NCBI RefSeq assembly: GCF_029227915.1
Contig: NC_079888.1
Coordinates: forward strand, 17,340,001 to 17,404,000
Direction: 5' to 3'
Origin: Hydractinia symbiolongicarpus
Taxonomy: Eukaryota > Cnidaria > Hydrozoa > Anthoathecata > Hydractiniidae
DNA length: 64,000 nucleotides
The translations under genes were made by a program, and so were the position numbers. Below the pieces are notes generated by a model. The model worked only from the letters and a program-made list of their open reading frames with translations. It made no database searches and was not told the DNA's origin. Shown here in pieces: positions 1-8,731 of the stretch (its first letter is position 1; each line of letters begins with the position of its first letter).

Positions 1-629
1 TAAAAGAAAAAATTGTTGGAACAGCATCCTCGGTCAGCTGTCTCTTTCTTTTGATACCAGTAAGTTCAGCCTAAATAAACAAAGATTAGAAGTAGCGCCG
101 ATGAAATGATGCTAATAAAATGGGCACATTTACCCCCTGAAAATATTCGGCAGGTCCTTCCATCAAAAAGCTTCTTTTTTGAAAAACAAAGAATAGAAAC
201 TTACGAGCGCTACGAAAGATACATGTCTAACTAGATAACTTTGTATTGGAAATTGGTATAATGTTCTTTTATAATATAAATATGTAGAAAACGTTATTTG
301 GTTGTGTTGTGGATATAAGTACAAATAATGAAATGAAGAAGAAATGAGAAACTTTGATCGCGTTGACTAGCTAAAATGGCATTTTTACGAAGTGGCAATA
401 TTTTAATATGGAAGATTATTACCTGGAGATCCCTTTTAAAAGAACTATCTGTGAAGTGCGACGAACAAATATAAAAACTTCGATCGCTTGGTAGATCACC
501 TGTACGACGTATTTTGTTTAGCCATTTTTGTCTGAGTTCTTTCTTTTTCACAGACGGGATTCTGTGAAAACTGACTTCTTTACACTTTTCTGATCGATTG
601 GTACATCCAAACGCAGAGCAACTAACCAT
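1..629 (-). CDS. THAP-domain protein, 5' part (gene runs off the left edge)
   Basis: Two exons are visible. Exon 1 (629-423) starts at the ATG and encodes the C2CH zinc module typical of THAP DNA-binding domains: Cys4 and Cys9 near the N terminus, a central Trp in QKWLNKIRR, and the late CSSHF pair. It ends at a clean CAG|GTAATA donor. Exon 2 (70-1) follows a TTTATTTAG acceptor in the same phase and reads AELTGIKRKRQL then AVPTIF, the motif that closes THAP domains. The spliced domain of about 90 residues therefore looks complete. THAP domains bind DNA in a sequence-specific way and occur both in host regulators and in P-element-type transposases; which applies here lies outside the window. 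No lesion is seen in the visible part. Confidence 0.85.
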
Positions 630-2002
630 TTTTTAAAGATTTAAACGTAATTTACATACAAAAAGCGATTTAAATGTAAGCCAGAGGTCTTAACATGAAC
701 GTTCTCTGCGCTCGCTTAAACTTTCTGCACGATGTGATGTCATTGTTTATAATCGGGTCCAGTCCTAAATGAAATCGCGCCTGTCTGTTTTTTTATAAGA
801 AAAAAATTGAATATGCGAAGGCTAGTACAACGATTTTAAATAAGGAAAACAAGTGAAGTAAGTTTTTTTTGATTTCTTATGCTTTTCTGAGTACGTATAA
901 AACAAAAAAGAAAAAAGTGATTTTTACTGGAGTTCCCCTTTAACATGACATGTGCCATTTAATGGCTTGTTCAGGTATACTTTCACTAGAGATTTTCAGA
1001 TGACCTTTCTAATCTTTTTCTCCTCTTAAAAATCTTAAAAATAATAAATATTTTCACTTTATTAATTTACTTTTACTTTTTTAATCATTAACGCGGCTTG
1101 TCTAACGCAAACTGTTAGAAATTGGATCTTTTTTTAATTTAATTACTTCCGCATCAAAGTGAAATCTAGCTAAATTCTATCATGAAAACAAGGACTTGAA
1201 CTTTCACGTACCACTCCTCGTGGAGTCGAATTTGTTAATAACACTGGCCTTTACTGTTATTGAAAATTCTTCTTAGTAACAGTTTCTGAAACACTTTCGG
1301 GCGAAATTTGGAGTAGTTCTTGAAAAGATAAGTCCTTAACAGCGCCTTAACGAAAAAACCATTTTCATCTTCGATCACTCTTTATTTTCTACGTTTTCCG
1401 TCCTGGATTATCTTTAGGATAGCCAATGTCATGTTTTGAGACATTTCTATTTCGGTATCGACGAGTAAATTCAGATATAACAGTGAAATTGCCTTCTAGT
1501 ACGCTTTTTTATGTCGAAAAATTAAAAGGACCATATTTATCCTCAGGCACTCTTTAACCTTGTGAAATCAAGTCAAATCCAACAATTGTATACCTAAAAG
1601 TGAAGCTGCTGAAGAAAATCATGAAATTCTTAAGAGTACTCTAAGATAATAGCAAAAATGATGTTTACGTTAAAATCGGAAAAAGACTAATTGATCATGA
1701 AATACTCTTAATATTTGAATTTTTTTTTACTTTATTCTAAATTCAAGACCGGTTGAACCATTTTCCGAAATTTCGAACCAAAAAGAAGACTTCAAGGTTC
1801 CAAAAATTAAGATGCCTTTTTTTATTTTGGCAGCTAAGGACTAAAACGTATCTTAAACTACTCCTGACTTTAGACGTAATTTTCTCTCAGTATACTTATC
1901 ATATAAAACTCTAATTTTCATATTTTGAAAGAAAAATCTTATCTTAATTCGCCATTAAAATGGAATTCTTCTTGGATTTAGAGACTGCTACGATATTTTA
2001 GA
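630..2002. other. AT-rich non-coding stretch
   Basis: I see no exon with convincing coding signal, no terminal inverted repeat and no tandem repeat here. The part next to 629 is probably promoter and 5' flank of the THAP gene, but no TATA box stands out. Confidence 0.5.
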
Positions 2003-2059
2003 TTAAGTGAGAGATATAGAAATCTCCACTTTTCGCACAGTCAAGAAAAAACACGTCCC

Positions 2060-2153
2060 TAAGTCGATGTCGTGGGTTGTAAACTCCTTTCTAGTCCAAT
2101 AAACCCAGGACTTAGTCCCGGATTTGGGCATGCCAGTTTGTCTGTTCCATACA
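2060..2153. repeat. Direct repeat, left copy (partner at 4409-4491)
   Basis: About 85-95 bp matches 4409-4491 in the same orientation. It begins CTAAGTCGATGTCGTGGG and ends at GTTCCATACAA. This copy carries an extra ~12 bp (AGGACTTAGTCC) that the other lacks. On the minus strand both encode the peptide VYWTRKEFTTHDIDL. This copy is joined directly to the truncated end of the USP reading frame, so the junction is chimeric. Confidence 0.8.
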
Positions 2154-3360
2154 AGCAGTAATACGAGAGGCAATTTTTGACACAAGGCCGTTGGCCCTGG
2201 CAAAACGTTTCAGCTGTAAAATGAGATAGGAACAGCACGACACTACCTCTTTTTCAACTAGAGTAGTTTGATGAGCGTTGCAAACATGGCAGAAGTAGGC
2301 ATTGGTGTCTGACAACTCCTCGCTTTCAAAGAAATTATCTCAGGAAGATTGTAACGTAGGGTGCAGAGAAAGTTGGATCCATGGTGCTATAACTTCTGAG
2401 GAGCTGCTAATATGACATGAATTGCAAGTGGTTGATGTCTTGATGCTAATACAAAAAAGACTTCCAAGAAATGGAAAGTGTAATGACAGACCAGGTAGGA
2501 GATAGATATTCAAGAACCTCGGGGACGTCATGCTGAGCAAAAATATTAAATGCACTTCCCTTCGCAGCTGAGATATGATGTTGCATAGCACGCAAAAAAT
2601 GGGAGGGATCAACTGGACTTCTAGAAACAGCCAAACTTTGAAGAACACCTACAAATGCTTCGCCTAACTTTGAGGTTGTTTTGCTGACAGAAATGGCTTC
2701 TTTAACTTTTGGAAGGTTATAAAAACATTGTAAGATTGAGTTTGCATAACATGTGTTTCCCAAGTTTTTTAGACCGCTATTCCTAAAATCAAGGTTAGAT
2801 GGCAATGCGACTGTTGTTTTGGAAGACCTTGTAGGAAGTTTTTCGGGTTTTTTGATTTTACAAGATTTTGTGTGACTTGCGGAAGATTTCTTAGGGGTTT
2901 TTTGATTTCTTACATTCCATATTTGTAACAGAAGAAACTTCAGGAATGATTGGGGCCTTTTCAGGCTCAACCGAAATGGTAGAATTTCGAGACAACCAGA
3001 TGTAAAAAGAAGCACTCATGGAGGTAAAAGTTAGGGATTTTAATAGGGAACGTAAAGGCTTGTTAGGGAAACCAAGGCGACGAAAACAGGTCCTTACTGA
3101 TTCTGAACAGAAACCCCTTGCACCCACCTCAATGGCAAAGAAATGCACGATCCATCCATTGTTTTTCATAGCATAGCAAAGTGAAGAATATTTGTTAAGC
3201 TTTCGTTTGTGCCAATATTCCGTGTTCTCTTCACATGGACAAGGCAGTTCTACCATAATTACAGTTTTAGAAGAACTGGATATTAATAACACGTCTGGGC
3301 GTAGTTGTGTTATTGCAATGTATGGGGGAACAACTAAAACGGAATCAAGCTGATTTTTAT
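2154..3360 (-). pseudogene. LINE 3' part: REL endonuclease followed by USP-type deubiquitinase domain
   Basis: Reading down from 3360, the first segment resembles the C-terminal restriction-like endonuclease of REL-type LINE proteins: DVLLISSSSKT, then VELPCPCEEN, then RKLNKYSSL (the E...K of the PD-(D/E)XK fold), then VGARGF and SASFYIWLSR, close to where such ORFs normally end. Here it runs on through a Lys/Ser-rich linker into a USP catalytic domain: the Cys box GLKNLGNTCYANSILQC (Cys codon near 2751), the QQD-type box QHDVPEVLEYL, a zinc-ribbon CHVC and the core LILQLKRF. Lesions: a one-base shift in the A run near 2905 at the REL/USP boundary, another near 2510, a TGA near 2340, and truncation at 2154 before the His box. 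The family is clear; that both domains form one element protein is inferred from adjacency and shared strand. Confidence 0.8.
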
Positions 3361-4033
3361 GGCTCTCAGACGCTATGGTGTACCAGAATCCTGGATAGGG
3401 CTCATACAGCTATACTACGACAGCCTGTGGAGTAAGTCTTTTTCGGCTTCTGCTCCATCCAGTTGGCATCAACACTGTAGGGGAATTTTTATCGGCTGTA
3501 CACTTTCCATTATACTATTTCTTGCAGCTATAAACGTTATTATTGAATATGTGTTTTTTACCCCCACCCTTATTGATACTGAAGGTAATAAAAACAAAAT
3601 CCCAGACCAACCCCCAATAAAAGCTTTTATGGATGATATATTCTTAATGTCCACGTCAATTCGAAGTACTCAAAATTTATTAAACAGGTGTACAACAGCT
3701 CTTGATTGGGTAGGCATGTCGTTTATGCCTTCTAAATCACGCAGCATTGTTATTGATAAGGGAAAAGTCGTCCAAAGTTCACCGTTTACAGTTGGCAGCG
3801 AAAAAATTCCATCCATTCATTCTAATCCAATTAGGTTTTTAGGCAGAACAATAAACTCATCCTTGTCTGATTCTGCTGCAATACAAGTATTTCTAAATGA
3901 TGCCGAAGACAAACTTATAGCTATAGACAGGTCCTTTCATAAAGGGGTCCATAAGGTTTGGTTTTTACACCATGTGTTGTTCAACATCGGAGCAATCATA
4001 TTGTTAACTGTGGAGATTCTTAAAGAACCTTAA
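3359..4033 (+). pseudogene. Non-LTR retrotransposon reverse transcriptase fragment
   Basis: A 224-residue open frame encodes the middle of a LINE reverse transcriptase. RRYGVPESWIGL, RGIFIGCTLS (finger/palm entry), the catalytic AFMDDIF (the (Y/F)xDD box), then MSFMPSKSRSIVI and IRFLGR are all characteristic. The N-terminal RT part and everything before it are missing, and the frame starts exactly where the minus-strand REL endonuclease frame begins. RTs of this kind are normally followed by a REL endonuclease on the same strand, so the head-to-head arrangement with the neighbouring fragment fits a 5' inversion made during target-primed insertion. It cannot be a working gene on its own. Confidence 0.9.
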
Positions 4034-4253
4034 ACAAAGCAAAAACATTAAAGATGGAACTTTCTATGGACTTTCTGACAGATCTTACTTGAAAATATGC
4101 AGTATTGATTTTTGTCCTCGCCTTCTTTAAGGTGGCATTAACCCTTTTTTAGCTGTCTAAATAGATGAATTATTTACTCAGTGTTTCTTTATACCATTTT
4201 TTTGACTATTTTCAAAAAATATAGGCCTTAATACATAAAAAAATGATTTTAAT

Positions 4254-4676
4254 TTATTTTAACAACTTGGAGCTGTTAGTGTCGTGGTCGCTAACAATAC
4301 ATCTCGCAGTTTGGGCATTTAGTCCTGTCAGTTTGCCCCTTCCACACGTGGTAACATCCGTTACAGTTGTCGCTGTATTGTATGGGGAACCACAGTCTAC
4401 ACTATCTAAGTCGATGTCGTGGGTTGTAAACTCCTTTCTAGTCCAATAAACCCCCGGATTTGGGCATGCCAGTTTGCCTGTTCCATACAAATTCCAGTTT
4501 GGGGCCCATTTTACTTCCAGTATTCCGTCAGGGCTGGTATAGTCCGATCCCAAATGTGTGATGTGGACGGGCAGACCTTCGATTATGTCAGTTTCTTGAA
4601 TCACTGTCTCCAACTCTTCGTCACTTTCGAAGGATATAATGTTGTCCGAACCGACTGTAAATTTTTTTCTTTGCAT
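4254..4676 (-). CDS. Unclassified 140-aa open reading frame, partly duplicated
   Basis: I do not recognise this protein. It starts MQRKKFTVGSDN, has an acidic stretch (FESDEELETVIQETD), then VKWAPNWNLYGTGKL and a Cys-spaced C-terminal half (VDCGSPYN, TTCGRGK, ARCIV). The part giving VYWTRKEFTTHDIDL recurs at 2060-2153, so the sequence is at least partly repetitive. Position 4676 begins with an ATG and no splice signal is needed. It lies between the LINE fragment and the recombinase element without an obvious link to either. It could be an exon of an unknown element or a chance frame. Confidence 0.35.
   Translation of the reverse strand: MQRKKFTVGSDNIISFESDEELETVIQETDIIEGLPVHITHLGSDYTSPDGILEVKWAPNWNLYGTGKLACPNPGVYWTRKEFTTHDIDLDSVDCGSPYNTATTVTDVTTCGRGKLTGLNAQTARCIVSDHDTNSSKLLK
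4409..4491. repeat. Direct repeat, right copy (partner at 2060-2153)
   Basis: This is the shorter version of the duplicated segment and lies inside the unclassified frame 4254-4676. The two copies bracket most of the LINE remnant, but the frame's C-terminal part lies inward of this copy, so they are not simple target-site duplications. Confidence 0.75.
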
Positions 4677-4966
4677 AACTTTAGTCTTTTTTTTAATTTA
4701 GTGATGGCGATTGCCATATAACACGGCGACCGTTGTCACCACTAAGTCCTCTTAGTTATCAAAAATTGAATATCCAAACACTTGAATTGGCACGTTGGGA
4801 GTAAAATACTTTTAACAAGTGACAGTTGGCTTCAAAATTCTTTTTATGACAAAAGAAAAGAAACCCATATTTGATAACATTTTATATACATAAGACGAAT
4901 TGATTACACTTCTTACCTTACATTTTAGTGGTAAATAACGAATTAAGCTTCTTTTTTGTCACAAAT

Positions 4967-6747
4967 CTATATGTCATTGACTTGGAAATAAGGCTGTAAT
5001 TGCGGAGACTTTTTTCGCACATTTTCGATGTTGATTTCATTTTTCTGGATTTCATCAGCAAAAACTTCCTGTAATTTATTAATGTCTCCAACCGTGCACT
5101 TGTGTCTTGGTGATGCAGGTGGTGAAGATGAAAATTCCTTGTTCTCTCGAAAATAACTCTTAATTACTTTGCCACCTTTTGCTGCTGCTTCATGCCTTTT
5201 TCGTACAAAGTAGTGCTTGTTTGCAGTGTCCAGGCCGTGACACATCAAATCAGCTACTTCTGGCTTCATGCTCATACTCTTTTCCCGAATGCCAGTGGAC
5301 TGTGTGGACTTTCGAATTATATTACAGCTCAAATTTTTAACTGGAATATTTTCGAACAGATCTGCTTTAGCCCACAACTGGTGAATTCGTAAAAAGATTG
5401 TGGCACTTTGGCTTCAACTTTTTCAGTAAATAGCTTTAACCAACCAAATTTAATCTCCGACAAAGTAGTTGTAGCTGGTCCGTATGCATATGCTGTTTTG
5501 TGCTGTTTAACGGAAGCTGACGCAAACCATCAACCCTCTTGCAAGCATCAACCTCTGAACCCAAAAGATTAGCTGACACTTCCGAACGGTGACCATTGGC
5601 AAAATGTATAACTAAAAAAAGATGGTCCCGCATACAACAAAACTCAGCTAGTGTCACGGAAAAATCTGAACTTTGCAACTTGAGGAAAAAAGATTTCACG
5701 TTGACCTTTTTTCATAGCTTTAAAGTTGTTGTGCCGTAACTAACATTTCTGTGTTATTTATACAATTTTTTATATCTTTTCTTCCAGACATTCTACTTTC
5801 TTTTTAAATCAACGACCTTTACAGGCCCAACTCAGGTCAACTGTACCCATCTGTCATTAGGAACTCACAAAATACAACTGAAGATAAATATTTTTTGATA
5901 GTTCCCAGTAAATTTCCACGGCTTTTGCATTGCATTGCCAAATATTCGTCACGGAAATGCTGACATTTGCGCAAACTATCAAGTAAATGAGTTTAACTTC
6001 TTCAACAATTTGCTTGTAAGATGTACATTTGCCTCCGTCCGGTCCTTGCAAGTAACCCCCAAAATGTACAAACAGCTCTTTCACTTTGTTAGGTGAAGTA
6101 TTCTCTATATCATCGCCGTCAGGCAGAAACTCAGATCTATCACTGTCACTAAATAGTAATGGAGATTGAAAGCGCCTTTTGAAACTGATCAAGTCAACAG
6201 AATGCACCGGCAGTTCTATTCTATGACTTGATCAGATTCAGCATTGTCCGCTATTGGTACAATAATTTGCTCAGCTTTACGAAAACATCTGGTAAAGATG
6301 GTTGCGTAAAGCTTTTCTGTTTACCATTCGCCAGTGACTTTGACTTTATATTGTGAAATACTTTGCGAGGTGAACTGTCCACATCGCGAATTAATTGAAC
6401 GCTATTGCAAGTTACGGCACTGTCAAGCAAGGCACGGTACTTCTCCTTATTTTCAATCTTGTTAAACTCTCACAAATGTTTTACAGGCGCTTCAATATTT
6501 TATAACAGCCTTCCACAGGACAAATCCTTGATGTATGATTTTTTTTCTGCAATGATTTTTGTATCTGCCTTCTCAGCCCAAATTGACTAATAGCAGCATC
6601 TGCACTTGCTTTTGACCACTTTCGGCACATTAATAAATGACATGCTAAATTTCTAACCATCACAGAACAGAAAGTAACTGGACATTTGAAATTTGTTCGA
6701 TACCTAAAAGACGAAAATTTAATTGTATTTGAAGTGCAAATTTTCAA
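4967..6747 (-). pseudogene. Zinc-finger tyrosine recombinase (Crypton-like), degenerate
   Basis: Fragments in order on the minus strand: a Cys/His region (6747-6481: CPVTFCSVMVRN, CPVEGCYKILKRL), a K(E)KYRAL helix region broken by a frameshift and a TGA just below 6480, a middle part with DGGKCTSYKQIVEEV (6207-5857), and the catalytic domain (5699-4967). All five YR residues can be placed: Arg in FANGHRSE, Lys in VKQHKTAYAYGPA (frame-shifted near 5530), Arg in NIIRKS, His in VADLMCH, and the Tyr nucleophile in TANKHYFVRKR. This layout of N-terminal finger motifs and a C-terminal YR domain resembles animal Crypton-related proteins. Several frame changes without matching splice sites argue for decay rather than introns. 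YR proteins recombine DNA through a 3'-phosphotyrosine; this copy is unlikely to work. Confidence 0.75.
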
Positions 6748-6858
6748 ATCCTTTACCGTAACACTGCAGTAACGTATAAACGATTTTCACAGAAGACTCC
6801 TTCTAAAATATGGAAATTAATTGCTTAGTGCCGTTTATAGAAAATGTAATTTTTGTCA

Positions 6859-7089
6859 TCATTTATCCTTACCATCATTAATCTCCTTAGCAGCCCTCAC
6901 CTCAACTGCACCCTTCTCCTTTTCACGTACAACACTTTTCTTGTCTCCAACCAATTCCCCACTATCAATATCCTCTTTATCAGCCCTTACTACTTCAACT
7001 ACACCCGGCTCCTCTTTTTCACGTACACCACTTTTCTCGTCTACAACCAATTTCCCACTACTAACAATAATCTGCTTATCAACCCTCAC
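6859..7089 (-). other. Charged repeat-containing open frame
   Basis: The minus strand encodes 76 residues made of two and a half imperfect repeats of about 30-33 codons (units like SGELVGDKKSVVREKEKGAVEV). At the DNA level the period is 90 then 99 bp (units begin near 6891, 6981 and 7080), always a multiple of three. It sits upstream of the zinc-finger exon of the recombinase pseudogene and could be an exon of it, but I found no decisive splice sites. Confidence 0.35.
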
Positions 7090-7369
7090 ATCAACTGCAG
7101 CCTCCTCCTTTTAACGTACAACACAACACGTCCTACTGCAATTACTACTTCCCAATTCTTCTTGTCACAGACAAAATTTGGGTTCAGTACTTGGAAATCC
7201 ACTTGACCATCTTCATTTGCTTTTTTGTTCAAATTGCTAGTAAAACTTTCTTGATCAATGATTTTAATCGCACTAAGTTCCTACGAAAAAAGTCCATCAT
7301 AGCATTACAATAAATGCTTATTTCTATTTATGAAGATAAGGACAGGAGCAAACATATTGGTTCAGGAAT

Positions 7370-7600
7370 ATGAGTCGAAACCCTTGTACCCTTTACAGAA
7401 GTCCTGTCCTACTCTCTCTGTCTGTTTGTTTGTTCAATTTTTGTGCCAATTATCTCCTTGGAAAAAGGAAGAATTGTGTTCCTTTATATGAGCATATTCT
7501 TCAGAGGAGCATAACCTCTAGAATTTAAAATTTTAAGACTTAACTGGTCGAATTTATCATTGTGCGTGCACTTTGTAATTTTCATTCTCTGTTCATTCAG
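7370..7600. repeat. Dispersed repeat, copy 1 (partner at 16610-16830)
   Basis: About 220 bp matches 16610-16830 in the same orientation: AGTCCTGTCCT..., CTCCTTGGAAAAAGGAAGAA, GAGGAGCATAACCTCTAG, AAGACTTAACTGGT and TTTATCATTGTGC...TGCACTTTGTAA. Shorter relatives lie near 16900-17010 and 22850-22950. It has no coding capacity and is probably a non-autonomous element or an element's UTR. Confidence 0.8.
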
Positions 7601-8512
7601 ACAGATTTACTTCGGATGAAGTTTCATGGGAAGTTTCTGTCTCGTGATAAAGAAGGAAATCATCAGCCTAAAAAGGTAGCATAAAACTAAAGCTTAAACA
7701 TGTTTTCAAAAATAGTAACGGAGTCGAAACTCTGAAATCACTAACGGAGACGAAGTACCTCTTGTCTTTAGACACTACAACATGACTCGTACACCAAAAC
7801 CAGGGTCTCTGGAAAAAGCACTTTAAAAACATAATCGAAATACTAAAACAAAACAAAAATGTACACGCAATGTTATAGCAACAAGTTACCAGTTGAGTGT
7901 TTAAGAAAGTTGGTAGCACACTAACCGTCTTAGTATCTTTGCAGAACCAGAGCATTAACGTGTCGAAAATAGGCTTTTGTTGAATGTCAACAAAATTGCC
8001 GATTCCGACGTGCAAATTCAGCCTAACTTAAGAATATAATATCAAAATAATTAACATTTCATAAGTAACTATCTTATGGAGAACATAAACAGTTAGATAC
8101 CTCGGCTACACCCCCCATATTTAAATGTATCATGTCGCGCATTGGGCACCTATGTAAAATAAGAAGATATATGATGCCTGAACAATCAATCCATTAAGTG
8201 CTTTCTAAAAATAGCAATTTTAACTGAGAAAATAATACCGTAGAAAATTTCTTCCAAAGAATAAGGATCAAACCTTTTATTATAAAAAAATGTAAAGCAT
8301 GCAATGCAAGAACATGCACATATATGTCAAACTGACTTACACAATGTCTGTCCTCCCAAATGTAAATAAAAATACCAAGCAAACAGAAACTACAAAAAGG
8401 AGAAAAGAAGATACAAATATTTAGACAGATTTGTGACAAAATAAGAAGCTTAATTCCTTATTTACCACTAAAATGTAAAGAAAGTGTGCTATCTGTATTT
8501 TTACCATAAATA

Positions 8513-8536
8513 CAGTAGAGTCTCCATAACTCGAAC
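8513..8536 (+). repeat. Left terminal inverted repeat of the Tigger-like element
   Basis: Starts CAGTAGAGTCTCCATAACTC next to a TA target site; exact inverse of 11416-11439. Confidence 0.93.
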
Positions 8537-8731
8537 AGCCACGGGGAAAAGGAAATCGTTCGAGTTATGGAGACATTCGAGTTGTAGAGGTTTTCAACTT
8601 TTAGCGCAATATCCTCCCTTTACGTGAACCAGCTGGATAAAAACGTTATATTTAATCTTAAGTCTAACTTTAAGGGGGCTATTAGGTTAATGAAAGTCAA
8701 AACAATACACTTTTAATGAATTTTTTAATGT

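Larger units (their letters stand above)
4913..8484 (-). mobile_element. Candidate tyrosine-recombinase element with ~55-bp inverted ends
   Basis: The sequences at about 4909-4967 and 8426-8484 are inverted copies of each other (shared core ACATTTTAGTGGTAAATA, then GAATTAAGCTTCTT and TTTTGTCACAAATCT), roughly 93% identical with one indel. Between them lies a decayed tyrosine-recombinase gene whose stop codon falls at the inner edge of the left repeat. No target-site duplication is certain. A dispersed repeat (7370-7600) has landed or been carried inside. The ends could also be two copies of an unrelated small repeat flanking the gene by chance. Confidence 0.5.

Noticed and set aside
2895-2915. 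A AAA AAC heptamer at the REL/USP boundary as a programmed -1 frameshift site
   Set aside because: The downstream USP frame is reached by a +1 (or -2) step, not by -1, so this slippery site would lead to a different frame. A one-base indel in the A run is simpler.
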